Shown here in pieces: positions 27,248 through 36,828 of a DNA stretch of 64,000 nucleotides; position 1 is the stretch's first letter, and each line of letters opens with the position of its first letter. Under the pieces are notes generated by a model. The model was not told the origin of the DNA, did no database searches, and was given only the letters and a program-made list of their open reading frames with translations. The translations under genes were made by a program, and so were the position numbers. Source of the stretch: Acidobacteriota bacterium (lineage in GTDB: Bacteria; Acidobacteriota; Polarisedimenticolia; J045); assembly GCA_017994815.1 (NCBI GenBank), contig JAGOJY010000022.1, forward strand, positions 1-64,000. Reading direction: 5' to 3'.

Positions 27248-27442
27248 CACTGCGCGCCCTTGCTCGCCGCGCCGGTGAGCGATTGGTTCCGCAGACCGTC
27301 GTACAGGCGCTTGAGCCGCGCGGCGTCCTCGCGCAGCCCGAGCCACCTTCCCGTGAACAGCGACAGGTCCGCGGGGCACGCCCCTGGGGCCGCGGATCTC
27401 TGATCCCCTGCCTCATTCCCACCAGCCCCCCCGCGGCTGCCT
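27248..27442 (-). pseudogene. Remnant 3' end of a helical protein gene upstream of the coiled-coil pseudogene
   Basis: On the minus strand a frame ends at TGA (27248-27250), 27 nt before the ATG of the coiled-coil pseudogene. Its last 40 or so codons look like real protein (DLSLFTGRWLGL, then LREDAARLKRLYDGLRNQ). No start codon is found before the upstream in-frame TGA near 27443, and its beginning falls in the dispersed repeat at 27389-27455. This suggests a 5'-truncated gene of a small two-gene operon. Function unknown. Confidence 0.4.
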
Positions 27443-27455
27443 CACTCCCCGTTTG
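27389..27455. repeat. Dispersed repeat R1, copy A
   Basis: 67 bp about 90% identical to 48473-48540, in the same orientation, both in intergenic sequence. The shared part runs from GCCGCGG-TCTCTGATCCCC to GCCTCA-CCCCGTTTG, with one 1-nt indel. Confidence 0.6.
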
Positions 27456-27847
27456 CCTCCGCGCGCCCTCCGCGGGAGCGCGCGGACGCGGCCTGCGAGT
27501 GTGAACGGCCCTGCCGTCCCTGCTCCCCCGGACTCTCCGCGCCCACCGCGACGAACGCTCCCCCCGCGTCCGCCAAGACACGGTTTGCACCGCTTATTCC
27601 CCGGACCGCAGCGTGTCGTGGTTCCGGTGCCAGCAGATTGGCGACGTTCTCGTCCGCGGTGTCGCGCGCGCCCTCGCACGGGAACTGTGCGAGCGGCTCG
27701 TGACCTGCGGCCTGCTTCATCCAAAGCCGGGCGGCCCGGGCAGGGCGCGCCAGCAAAACTGGCTCCCGACGCCGAGGCCTGTCGGGTTTCCCCCGCCGTT
27801 TCCGATCTCCGGGGTGGGGGCGCCTCGTGCGCGTCCCGGAGGCCGCC
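27456..27847. other. Spacer before the FG-GAP gene
   Basis: About 390 nt without a supported gene. The minus strand is open throughout and reads protein-like between about 27500 and 27760 (for example QFPCEGARDTADENVANLL). It has no start, RBS or family match, so it is at best a gene remnant. The AGG/GGAGG RBS for the next gene is at 27838-27842. Confidence 0.35.
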
Positions 27848-30800
27848 ATGCGCCGCTTCATCCTGCTGCTCGCGTCGTTCCTGTGTCTGGGATCTTCCCC
27901 GCTCGAGGCCGCCGATCCCCGGCCGGTTTCCGACCCGGCCGAGTACGCCGTCACCCGTGACGCCGAGGGTTGGCAGGCGGTCAACCTGGCCCATGGCTTC
28001 CGGACGCGCTTCGACGCCCGCGGGATCCGCCTCTCGCCGCGCCGGGCGGCGATCTGGGCCTGGACCCTGACCCTGTGCGACGAGCCCGCGCGCGAGCTCC
28101 GCACCGACGGGAACCGGGTCGAGCTGGACCGCGGACGCATTCTCGAGTGGTACGTCAACGACGAGCGCGGCCTCGAACAGGGGTTCACGATCGCGTCGAA
28201 GGGCGAGCCGCACCTGGACCTCGCGCTCGGCGGGGACCTCCGGCCCGTGCTCAGCGCCGACGGTCAGGCCGTGGACTTCCAGGACGCGTCCGGGACGTTC
28301 GTGCTGCGCTATGCCGTGTTGAGCGTCGTGGACGTCGGCGGGCGCACGCTCGCCTCCCGCTTCGAGATGTTCGCCGAGGGCGGCGTCTCAGGAATCCGGA
28401 TAGCGTTCGACGACGCGGGTGCCGCCTACCCGGTGACGGTCGATCCGCTCGCCACGTCGGCGTCGTGGAGCGGAGAGTCGAACCAGCCCTCGGCTTGGTT
28501 CGGCTACTCCGTGGCGACCGCGGGCGACGTCAATGGCGACGGGTTCTCGGACGTGATCGTCGGCGCGCCTGCCTACGATAACGGGCAGGGGGACGAGGGG
28601 CGGGCGTACCTCTACCTCGGCTCGGCCGCGGGGTTGCAGGCCGCGCCGGCCTGGACGGCGGAGAGCGACCAGGCCAACGCCTTGTTCGGCTGCTCGGTCT
28701 CGTCGGCCGGTGACGTCAACGGGGACGGCTTCCACGACGTGATCGTCGGAGCCTACGGCTTCACCAGCGGCGAATACTCCGAAGGCCGGGCGTACGTCTA
28801 CCTGGGCTCGGCGACCGGGCTCTCGACGACACCCGCCTGGACCGCGGAGTCAAACCAGGTTCTCGCGAATTTCGGCTGGTCCGTCGCCGGGGCCGGGGAC
28901 GTCAACGGCGACGGCTACGACGACGTGATCGTCGGAGCGACAGGCTACTCCAACGGCCAATCCGGGGAGGGCGCGGCGTTCGTGTACCACGGCGGGCCCG
29001 GCGGGCTCTCGCCGGCCGCGGCGCGGGTGCTCGAGATCGACCGCGTCTCGGCTGACTTCGGGGTCGCGGTGGCGGCGGCCGGCGATGTCAACGCTGATGG
29101 CTACGCCGACGTCGTCGTCGGCGCCGACCAGTACACCAACGTCGAGTTCAACGAGGGCGCGGCGTTCTTGTTCCTCGGCTCGGCCTCCGGAGTGCCGGCC
29201 GCGGCCGCCTGGACGGGCGAAGCGAACTCGACCTACTCGGCCTACGGTGCCTCGGTGGCGGCCGCGGGAGACGTGGACGGCGACGGCTACGCGGACCTTC
29301 TGATCGGTGCACCGCAGCTCGACAACGGGGAGAACAACGAGGGCCGCGCCTACCTCTACTTCGGCAATGCCTCGGCGAACATGTCCGCCCGGGCCCCTTG
29401 GATCTTCGAGACCAACGAGGCTGACGCCTTTCTCGGCCAGTCCGTGGCGACCGCGGGTGATGCGAACGGCGACGGCTTCGCCGACATCCTGATCGGCGCC
29501 GCGCGCAGCGATCTCGGCGCCGAGAACGCGGGGCGGGTCTACGCGTTCGTGGGCGGGCCGGCGATCACGGCGTCGCCCGGTTGGGAGCCGGGGCTCGGTC
29601 CCGGACAGTACTTCGCGGAGTTCGGTTCCGCCGTCGCGACGGCGGGAGACGTGAACGGCGACGGCTACTCGGATGTCCTCATCGGGTCGTACAAGCACGA
29701 CAACGGGGAGCCCGACGAGGGTCGGGCCTCCGTCAACCTGGGCTCCGCGTCCGGCACGGCAGCGGTCCACGGTTGGACGATCGCCAGCGAGCAGCCGTTT
29801 GCGGCGCTCGGCGTCTCGGTGGCAGCGGCGGGCGACGTCAACGGCGACGGCTACTCCGACGTGATCGTCGGGGCCAGCGGCTACGACAACTCGTTCACCG
29901 ACGCGGGCCGCGCACTGCTGTATCTCGGCTCGTCCAGCGGCCTGGCCCCCGCGGCAGCCTGGTCGTTCGAGGGAGACTCCCCGACGGCCCGCCTCGGCCA
30001 ATCCGTCGCGGCCGCGGGCGACGTCAACGGTGACGGCTTCGGCGACGTGATCGTCGGGGCACCGTTCCGCGTCGAGGGGCAGACCGCGAGCGGGCGGGCC
30101 TACGTGTTCCTGGGGTCGGCGGCGGGACTGGCCGCGACCCCTGCCTGGTTCCGCGACGGAGAGCAGCCGTACGAGCAATTCGGATCGTCGGTCGCGTCGG
30201 CCGGCGACGTCAATGGCGACGGTTTTGCCGACGTCGTGATCGGCGCACCCGATTACGACGTCGATGGAACCTCGGAAGGTCGCGCGCTCCTGTTCCTCGG
30301 CTCGCCGGGCGGCCTCGTCGCGGCAGCGAGTTGGGTCGTGACAGGCGACTCGGACTACGCTCGCGTCGGACATGCGGTCGCCACGGCAGGCGACACGAAC
30401 GCCGATGGCTTCGCCGACGTGATCGTCGGTGCCGATGCCTACTCGAACGGGATCCTCAACGAGGGCCGCGCTGACATCTACTTCGGATCGGCCGCGGGAC
30501 TGGCGACCGTTCCCGGCTGGACCGCGGAGGGCGAGAAGTACAGGCACTACTTCGGGAGCGCGGTCGGCACGGCCGGGGACGTCAACGGCGACAGCTACGC
30601 GGACGTCATCGTCGGTGCGCCGTACAGTGACCTCGTCTACCCCGAGGGCGCCTACGTCTACCTGGGGTCGCCGAACGGTCCGGCCACCACGCCGGCCCGG
30701 TACTTCACCATCGAGAAGTTCGGCAGTCTCGGCTGGTCGGTCGCGACGGCGGGCGACGTGAACGGCGACGGGTTCTCCGACATCCTCCTCGGCGCGCCGA

Positions 30801-31852
30801 AGTACGACATCGCGTCGAAGAACGAGGGCCGGGCCTACGTGGTGAGCGGTTCGCCGGCCGGACCCGGCGCCACGCCGTCGTGGTTCGCGTCGGGAGATCG
30901 CTCGGAGGCGAACTTCGGAGAGTCGGTGGCGTCGGCCGGGGACGTCAACGGGGACGGGTTTTCCGACGTCGTCGTCGGGGCGCCGGATGGTCTGCCGACC
31001 GGCACGGCCGGGGGGCGGGTCTTCGTGTACTACGGCGGCGGAGGCGACGGGCTCGACCGCGTTCCGCGGCAGGCCCAGACCGACGGCACGACGCCGATCG
31101 CTCGCGGCGGGAAGTCCGATTCGGAGGTCGAGTTCCGCGCCCGCGTGCGCGGGCGCACCGCCGCCGGGAGGGGCCGCATCCGGCTGCAATGGGAGGCGGC
31201 GCCGCTCGGCACGCTGTTCGATGGCGTGGCCGACGGGGCGTCGGCTCCCGTGCGAACGGGCGTTCCCGGCAGCTCCGGGAGCACCTCGAGCTTCAACGAG
31301 GCGATCGGCGGCCTGGCCGAGGGGACCTTCTACCGCTGGCGGGTGCGGACCGTCAGCCCCGATCCGCGCTTCCCGCGCTCCCCGTGGATCTCCCTTCCGG
31401 GCGCCGGCCTGACCGAGACGAAGCTGCGGACCGCCGGTTGCGTCGATCGCGACGCTGACGGGTACGGCGAGTTGAGTGACCCGTCATGCCTCGCGCTGGT
31501 GCCCGACTGCAACGACGGCGATCCCGGCGCGTGGGGCACTCCCGGACCCGCGGCCGGTCTCGTCTTCAGCGGCAAGAGCACGCTGTCCTGGTCCGCGCCA
31601 ACGGACCCGGGCGCTCACCTCGCGTCGCTCGTCTACGACACCCTGCGCTCGGGCGCCGCGTCGAATTTCCTCCTCGCCGACTGCATCGAGACCGCCGACG
31701 GCGCGGACACGACGGCGGAGGACGCTGCCAAACCGTCCACGGGGCGGGCGTCTTTCTACCTGGTGCGGGCCAGGAACTCGTGCCCGTCCGGGACCGGGTC
31801 GCTGGGCACCTCGAGCGCAGGTGTCGAGCGCGCGGGAGCCGCCTGCCCGTGA
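27848..31852 (+). CDS. Secreted FG-GAP (integrin alpha-like) beta-propeller repeat protein
   Basis: This 1334-residue surface or secreted protein has a signal peptide (1-24, ...LEAAD). An N-terminal beta-rich domain (about 30-200) is followed by 14 FG-GAP repeats (about 205-1060) of the form GxSVATAGDVNGDGFSDVIVGAP. Each repeat carries the Asp/Asn calcium loop D-x-N-x-D-G. Fourteen repeats imply two seven-bladed propellers. A fibronectin-III-like segment (about 1085-1190) and a Cys-containing C-terminal domain end in Ala-Cys-Pro. Such C-termini are common on secreted acidobacterial proteins. ATG 27848 is fixed by the signal peptide and a GGAGG RBS 5 nt away. It probably acts in adhesion or carbohydrate binding; no catalytic site is visible. 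Confidence 0.85.
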   Translation: MRRFILLLASFLCLGSSPLEAADPRPVSDPAEYAVTRDAEGWQAVNLAHGFRTRFDARGIRLSPRRAAIWAWTLTLCDEPARELRTDGNRVELDRGRILEWYVNDERGLEQGFTIASKGEPHLDLALGGDLRPVLSADGQAVDFQDASGTFVLRYAVLSVVDVGGRTLASRFEMFAEGGVSGIRIAFDDAGAAYPVTVDPLATSASWSGESNQPSAWFGYSVATAGDVNGDGFSDVIVGAPAYDNGQGDEGRAYLYLGSAAGLQAAPAWTAESDQANALFGCSVSSAGDVNGDGFHDVIVGAYGFTSGEYSEGRAYVYLGSATGLSTTPAWTAESNQVLANFGWSVAGAGDVNGDGYDDVIVGATGYSNGQSGEGAAFVYHGGPGGLSPAAARVLEIDRVSADFGVAVAAAGDVNADGYADVVVGADQYTNVEFNEGAAFLFLGSASGVPAAAAWTGEANSTYSAYGASVAAAGDVDGDGYADLLIGAPQLDNGENNEGRAYLYFGNASANMSARAPWIFETNEADAFLGQSVATAGDANGDGFADILIGAARSDLGAENAGRVYAFVGGPAITASPGWEPGLGPGQYFAEFGSAVATAGDVNGDGYSDVLIGSYKHDNGEPDEGRASVNLGSASGTAAVHGWTIASEQPFAALGVSVAAAGDVNGDGYSDVIVGASGYDNSFTDAGRALLYLGSSSGLAPAAAWSFEGDSPTARLGQSVAAAGDVNGDGFGDVIVGAPFRVEGQTASGRAYVFLGSAAGLAATPAWFRDGEQPYEQFGSSVASAGDVNGDGFADVVIGAPDYDVDGTSEGRALLFLGSPGGLVAAASWVVTGDSDYARVGHAVATAGDTNADGFADVIVGADAYSNGILNEGRADIYFGSAAGLATVPGWTAEGEKYRHYFGSAVGTAGDVNGDSYADVIVGAPYSDLVYPEGAYVYLGSPNGPATTPARYFTIEKFGSLGWSVATAGDVNGDGFSDILLGAPKYDIASKNEGRAYVVSGSPAGPGATPSWFASGDRSEANFGESVASAGDVNGDGFSDVVVGAPDGLPTGTAGGRVFVYYGGGGDGLDRVPRQAQTDGTTPIARGGKSDSEVEFRARVRGRTAAGRGRIRLQWEAAPLGTLFDGVADGASAPVRTGVPGSSGSTSSFNEAIGGLAEGTFYRWRVRTVSPDPRFPRSPWISLPGAGLTETKLRTAGCVDRDADGYGELSDPSCLALVPDCNDGDPGAWGTPGPAAGLVFSGKSTLSWSAPTDPGAHLASLVYDTLRSGAASNFLLADCIETADGADTTAEDAAKPSTGRASFYLVRARNSCPSGTGSLGTSSAGVERAGAACP

Positions 31853-32025
31853 CGAGCAGCGCCGCTCTGGCCCGCGGTTGTCCCCCGGGTTCACGCCCGG
31901 CCGTGCAGCGCATCACGATCGGCGCATGTACGGGAAGCTCGCCGATGCGGTGCTGGTCAGCGACGCCGGTTCCCGGCTTCGGCGCTCGCACTTCGGCCCG
32001 CACACTCGCATCGACGTTTGAACCT

Positions 32026-32057
32026 CAACCGACGATGGCCTCGCGGCCACGGTCATC
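32026..32057. repeat. Dispersed hairpin repeat R2, copy 1
   Basis: 32 bp identical at 30 positions to 49959-49990. It contains the short inverted repeat TGGCC-TCGC-GGCCA. A further shared GGGAGAGG-CGG motif follows in both copies. Confidence 0.55.
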
Positions 32058-32114
32058 GGCGAGGGAGAGGACGGCAGGACCGATTCGAGCCTGACTCCGC
32101 GGGCGCGCGCGCAA

Positions 32115-32335
32115 GTCGGGTGATTCCACGCGTCGACGCAGCGCTCGCCGAACGCCGTGAGCGCGTTGCGCTCCTCGACCGACGACGCAGGATGGCGTGT
32201 CCGTCTCGGCCACGCGCGCGGGCGTGCTCCAGTTGGCCTGCCGTTCCAGCGCCGCTCGCGCTCGGAGGCGAGCAGCCGGTTGCGCGAGTACCTCTGTACT
32301 GCTCGAACGCGCGCGCAGCCTCGTACTCACGGCGC
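32115..32335 (-). pseudogene. Decayed fragment of a serine-recombinase-type transposase/integrase
   Basis: Read on the minus strand, pieces of the C-terminal region typical of large serine recombinases appear in order but in shifted frames. They are REYEAARAFEQY (about 32298-32335), NRLLASERERRW, and near 32116-32170 ERNALTAFGERCVDAWNHP. These parallel the family's Y-E-A-x-R-A-x-x-Q-Y, N-R-L-V-A-x-x-L-E-R-R-W-N and L-x-x-L-W-N-x-P motifs. At least one frameshift and many losses make it non-functional. The recognition rests on motif memory, so it is tentative. Confidence 0.4.
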
Positions 32336-32649
32336 GATCACGGGCGGGAGCCGTTCCGGCCGCCGCGGACGGTCCACTCCCGCGACGACGCGGCGGAGTT
32401 CATCCGTGGCCGCACGAAACCCGTAGAAGTGCCGATGTGACATGTCCACACTCCGGGTTCAGGGAGGCCGTTCAGACCGATTAACTTCCGAGAGTAACGG
32501 GTTGCGACCGGGGCGTTTGAGGGCGCAGGGACAACCGATTCGGCGTGCTCATTCTGTGAATGAGGGGATCGGCCCTCGCCGGACGACCTTCAGGGGGAAG
32601 CAGGTCCAGCAGCGGGCGACCGCAGGTCGGTTCACGAAGGGTGGATGTC

Positions 32650-35600
32650 ATGAACGTCCGGATTCGGTTCCGCGGCCTCATCCTGGTGCTCGTTTTCGGC
32701 GGGCTCGCCGGCGCTTCAGCCTGGTTGCCGGCGCAGGCGGCCGACTGCAACGGCAACGAAATCGAGGACGGTTGCGACATCAGTTGCGGCCCTCCCGGCG
32801 GGCCCTGCGATGTGCCCGGCTGCGGCACCGCGGCCGACTGCGACGGCAACGGCATCCCGGATTCCTGCGATCTGGCATCCAACGGCGCCGGATGCCACTT
32901 CACCAACGTTCTGGCCTCGAACTCCACCACGGGGCCCGACGCCAACTTCACCGGTCCCCCGGACGACGTCTACTACGGCCTCGGCGGCCAGCAGGTCACC
33001 TATCATTTCGATTGCGGCTTCGTCGCCGATGGGGCCGGGCCGGACTTCAACGTGTACGAGGTCGACAGCGGCGCCGCCGAGTTCACGACCATCAACGTCT
33101 TCGTCAGCGTGAATGGGGTCGACTTCGTCAGCGTGTATCCCTCGATGGGAGCGAGGGTGGACATCGACGGCGACGAGGCCCACGGGAACGCCAGCTTCGC
33201 CCGCGGCTTCGACCTGGCCGGCACCGGTTACCCGGCTGTCCGCTACATCCGCATCGACGGGAACGGGACCGGAGGCTCGGGGCCGTCCACCGGCTTCGAC
33301 CTCGATGCCATCGGGGTGATTCACCGGCTCGGCCGCGACTGCGACGCCGACGGCACGCTCGACGCCTGCCAGGACCGGACCGACTGCGACGCCGACGGCG
33401 CTCCAGACGCCTGCGTTCTGGCGGCGGGCATCTTCGCCGACTGCAACACCAACGGGGCCCTCGACTTCTGCGATGCCGGCACCACCAGCCAGGACTGCGA
33501 CGCCAACCACCGGCCGGACGAATGCCAGGCTGATTGCAACGCCAACTCCCGCCCGGACTCCTGCGACATCGCGGACCTGACCAGCCCGGATTGCAACGCC
33601 AACCAGATCCCCGACGAGTGCGACCTGGCCTTCGCCGGCACCGTCGACGCCGGGTCGGACCGGTTGCGCCCTTTCGGCAACGGATACCCGGTTTCCTTCA
33701 CCATCCTGTCCCCCTTCCCGGCCTGGGGCCCGGTCACCCTGAGCGTCACCGCGGCCGGCGATCTCAATGCCGCGGATGAGTACATCAGCGTGACCCTCAA
33801 CGGCGTGTCCGTGGGCCGCCTGTTCGAATCCGGCGGGGCCCAGTGCACCGCAGCGGTGGGGACGCTGTTGATCGACGCGCCGGTGTTCAACGAAGCGGTG
33901 GCCAACGGCAACGCCGCCTTCACGTTCACCGCGACCAGCGCGGTCAACAAGGAGGAGTGCCCCGAAAACTGGCTCGAAGCCGAAGTGACCTACGACGCCT
34001 CCGTCGATTGCGATGCCAGCAGCACGATCGATCACTGCGAGATCGATGCCTTCCCGGGCGAGGACCTGAACCGCAACGGGGTCCTGGACAACTGCGAGTC
34101 GGACTGCAATCTCAACGGCAATCCCGACGACTACGACGTGGAACAGGGGCTGAGCGCGGACTGCAACGGGAACCGCTTGCCGGATGAATGCGACATCGCC
34201 GGCGCGACGAGCACCGATTGCGACGGCAACGGCGTCCCTGACGAGTGCCAGCCCGACTGCAACGGGAACGGGATCGCCGATCCCTGCGACATTGGGGCCG
34301 GGACCAGCCTGGACTGCGATGCCAACACCGTCCCCGACGAATGCGACCTTGCCGCCGCCGGCCCCTCCTGCCCCTTCCCGGTGACCGTGGTGGCGAACAC
34401 AACCGGCGGGGATTCCGCCCGCTTCACGGGTCCTCCCAATGACTCCGGCTGGGGTCTGGGCGGGCAGATCGTCACCTTGGAATGGACCTGCGGTCGCATC
34501 GTCGACGGACCGGGTCCGGATCTCACGATTTACGAAACGGACTCGGGTACGGACGAGTTCGAGCAGGTCAGCGTGGAGGTCAGCCTGGACGGCGTGACCT
34601 TCCAGAACGTCACCGGCTCGATGGTGGCCGGCGTGCGCATCCCGGGTGACGCGACCCACGGGGGGATCCTCTTCCGCCGCTCATTCGATCTGGCTTGGGC
34701 CGGAATGCGCCAGGCCCGCTTCGTGCGTCTCGACGGCGCGGGGACCGGCGGCGGCAGTTCGAGCGCCGGTTTCGATCTCGACGCCGTGGGGGCGATCCAC
34801 GTGGTTGACCGGGACTGCAACGACAGCGGCGGGCTGGACGCCTGCGAGTCGCCGGCCGATTGCGATGCCAACGGCCTGCCCGACAGTTGCCAGCTCGCCG
34901 CTGTCGCCGGGTCCGATTGCAACGCCAACACGATTCCCGACGCCTGCGACATCGCCGGGGGAGGCAGCGATTGCGACAGCGATGGCGTCCTCGACCTGTG
35001 CGAGCCCGACTGCAACGGAAACGCCATCGCGGATGCCTGCGACATCGCCGCCCTGATCAGCCCCGACTGCAATGGCAACCTGCGCCCGGACGAGTGCGAC
35101 GCGGCCGTCCTGGCGGCCGCCGAAACCTCCCCGGCTCTCGCCCCGGTCGGCACCGGCTATGCCGGGACCTTCACGATCCTCCGGCCTCCCACGGCGACGG
35201 GTCCCGTGACCGTGACGGTCCAGGCCCAGGGAGATTTCGACGCCGCCAGTGAGTCGCTGACTATCAGCCTCAACGGGACCGCCGTGGGCACGGTCTTTGA
35301 CACGACCTCGGCTTTCTGCACCGCGATCATCGATTCCATGGAACTGACCGCCGACCAGTACAACAACCTCGTCCAATTCGAGGACGCCGTGTTCACCGCC
35401 ACCGCCTCCAGTTCCGTCGGGCCGTTCGAGTGCGAAGGCTCTTTCGTGACCTTCGTGGTCTCGTATCCGGCGGAACCCGACTGCAACGCCAACGCGGTGC
35501 CCGACTCCTGCGACATAGCCAACATCACGGCCAGCGACTGCAACAACAACGGCGTTCTCGACGTCTGCGACGTTGCCTCGGGGACGAGCGACGACTGCAA

Positions 35601-36765
35601 CGACGACGACATCCCCGACGAGTGCCCGCTCTGTCCGCCGGTGAAAGTCGTGTTCGTCATGGACACCTCGACCTCGATGACCGACGAGGGGGCGGTGCTG
35701 TGCTCCAGCATCACCCAGGTCGCCGCGGATCTGGAAGCGGAGCTGGTCGACGTGGAAAGCGAGTTGCTGGGGATCATGGCCCCGGGGACCGGCCAATTCG
35801 CCTGCCTGACCGACAGCGTGGCCAACCTGTACGGCACCGACGTTCCCGGAGAACCGCCCCCCGACAACCAGACGCTGGGCGCCTGCCCGGGCGGGAACGA
35901 AGTCGGTTCGGAGGATTGGGGTCGGGCGACGTCGGTGGTCGCCGGTAACAAGCCCTGGCCCGTCCCCTCGGTGCGGCTGGTCGTCCCGATCGGCGACGAG
36001 GGGCCGTGGTGCGGCGACCCGGTGAGCGATCCCGGCGTGGACCGCGACTCCATCAACCACGCCATCCAGATCTCGGTGCTCCGCGACGTGGTGGCCTCCC
36101 CGATCACCGGCTCCGGCTCGTCGACGGGCATGAAGGCACTGGCCCAGAACCTGGCCGACGCCACCGGCGGCGAGGCTTTCTCGTCGCAGATCCCGGCCGA
36201 GGACTTGGCCGCCGGCATCGAGGAGATCGTCCGCAACGCCTGCCGTGCCGTCGTCGACTGCAACCGCAACGACCGGCCGGACGACTGCGACATCGCCGAC
36301 GGCACCAGCCACGACTGCGATTTCAACGACCGCCCGGACGAGTGCGAAGCGGACTGCAACGGCAACGGGATCAACGATGTCTGCGATGTCCGCGTCGGCC
36401 TGAGCGACGACGACAACGGGAACAACATCCCCGACGAGTGCGAGTGGCTCGTTTTGACCCTCGACGCCGCGAACCTGAACTGGACGGAGGTGTACGGGAC
36501 CATCGGCTACGATGTCGTGCGAGGCGGGCTGGGGGTCCTACTGGAAACGGCGGGCGATTTCACCGCCGCCCTGAACAGTTGCGTGGTCAACGACACGATC
36601 CAGAGTTCCTGGCCGCACGGCGTCGACCCGGCGGCGGGAAGCGCGGACTGGTTCCTGGCGCGGGCCGTTCTGGGTACGGGTCCCCTGAGCTACGACATCC
36701 TGGGAGGAGGACAGGTGGGGACGCGCGACGCCGAGATCGCTGCCGCCCCCGACGCCTGCCCCTGA
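32650..36765 (+). CDS. Giant secreted protein with about 28 D-C-N-x-N repeats and a VWA-like domain
   Basis: This 1371-residue protein has a signal peptide (1-30, ...PAQAAD). About 28 short units of the form DCNGNGIPDSCDIA alternate Asp/Asn ligands with paired cysteines, like thrombospondin-3/dockerin calcium loops. Two larger modules are each present twice: a beta-sandwich of about 140 residues (about 75-225 and 575-720) and a beta-module of about 125 residues (about 330-455 and 820-945). A VWA-like domain (about 995-1200) has the MIDAS start DTSTS in a VVFVMDTSTSMTDEG stretch. A short beta-domain ends in Asp-Ala-Cys-Pro. ATG 32650 is fixed by the signal peptide. It is probably a calcium-stabilised, disulfide-rich surface adhesin-like protein; no enzyme is visible. 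Confidence 0.8.
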   Translation: MNVRIRFRGLILVLVFGGLAGASAWLPAQAADCNGNEIEDGCDISCGPPGGPCDVPGCGTAADCDGNGIPDSCDLASNGAGCHFTNVLASNSTTGPDANFTGPPDDVYYGLGGQQVTYHFDCGFVADGAGPDFNVYEVDSGAAEFTTINVFVSVNGVDFVSVYPSMGARVDIDGDEAHGNASFARGFDLAGTGYPAVRYIRIDGNGTGGSGPSTGFDLDAIGVIHRLGRDCDADGTLDACQDRTDCDADGAPDACVLAAGIFADCNTNGALDFCDAGTTSQDCDANHRPDECQADCNANSRPDSCDIADLTSPDCNANQIPDECDLAFAGTVDAGSDRLRPFGNGYPVSFTILSPFPAWGPVTLSVTAAGDLNAADEYISVTLNGVSVGRLFESGGAQCTAAVGTLLIDAPVFNEAVANGNAAFTFTATSAVNKEECPENWLEAEVTYDASVDCDASSTIDHCEIDAFPGEDLNRNGVLDNCESDCNLNGNPDDYDVEQGLSADCNGNRLPDECDIAGATSTDCDGNGVPDECQPDCNGNGIADPCDIGAGTSLDCDANTVPDECDLAAAGPSCPFPVTVVANTTGGDSARFTGPPNDSGWGLGGQIVTLEWTCGRIVDGPGPDLTIYETDSGTDEFEQVSVEVSLDGVTFQNVTGSMVAGVRIPGDATHGGILFRRSFDLAWAGMRQARFVRLDGAGTGGGSSSAGFDLDAVGAIHVVDRDCNDSGGLDACESPADCDANGLPDSCQLAAVAGSDCNANTIPDACDIAGGGSDCDSDGVLDLCEPDCNGNAIADACDIAALISPDCNGNLRPDECDAAVLAAAETSPALAPVGTGYAGTFTILRPPTATGPVTVTVQAQGDFDAASESLTISLNGTAVGTVFDTTSAFCTAIIDSMELTADQYNNLVQFEDAVFTATASSSVGPFECEGSFVTFVVSYPAEPDCNANAVPDSCDIANITASDCNNNGVLDVCDVASGTSDDCNDDDIPDECPLCPPVKVVFVMDTSTSMTDEGAVLCSSITQVAADLEAELVDVESELLGIMAPGTGQFACLTDSVANLYGTDVPGEPPPDNQTLGACPGGNEVGSEDWGRATSVVAGNKPWPVPSVRLVVPIGDEGPWCGDPVSDPGVDRDSINHAIQISVLRDVVASPITGSGSSTGMKALAQNLADATGGEAFSSQIPAEDLAAGIEEIVRNACRAVVDCNRNDRPDDCDIADGTSHDCDFNDRPDECEADCNGNGINDVCDVRVGLSDDDNGNNIPDECEWLVLTLDAANLNWTEVYGTIGYDVVRGGLGVLLETAGDFTAALNSCVVNDTIQSSWPHGVDPAAGSADWFLARAVLGTGPLSYDILGGGQVGTRDAEIAAAPDACP

Positions 36766-36797
36766 CGAAACCTCCGGGGCAGGACGGATCAGACTTC

Positions 36798-36828
36798 GCC
36801 GGGCGCGGGGGCAGCCACCGCGCCCGGC
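36798..36828 (+). terminator. Terminator-like hairpin after the repeat-rich gene
   Basis: A perfect 11-bp stem (36798-36808 with 36818-36828) has a 9-nt loop, 32 nt after the stop codon. No T-run follows. Confidence 0.45.

Larger units (their letters stand above)
31853..32649. other. Long gene-poor spacer with element remnants
   Basis: About 800 nt between two giant secreted-protein genes. It contains hairpin-repeat copy 1 (32026-32057), fragments of a recombinase on the minus strand (32115-32335) and a perfect 7-bp inverted repeat CTCATTC-TGT-GAATGAG (32548-32564) in the leader of the next gene. A 31-codon frame at 31927-32022 lacks support. No intact gene is seen. Confidence 0.5.

Noticed and set aside
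27442-28188. Minus-strand frame that reads partly protein-like
   Set aside because: Overlaps the signal peptide region of the FG-GAP gene, has no start or family match; only its intergenic part could be a remnant.
28850-31189. 779-codon minus-strand frame opposite the FG-GAP repeats
   Set aside because: The complement of a repeated coding unit gives a repeated artefact; no start context or domain.
32560-32649. Upstream start for the Asp/Cys-repeat protein
   Set aside because: The signal peptide begins at 32650; the extra 30 residues are Ser/Arg/Gly-rich and would bury the signal.
32738-36450. Regular short repeats that might suggest a CRISPR or satellite array
   Set aside because: Repeats keep the reading frame, vary at synonymous positions and encode the D-C-N-x-N unit; they are protein repeats.
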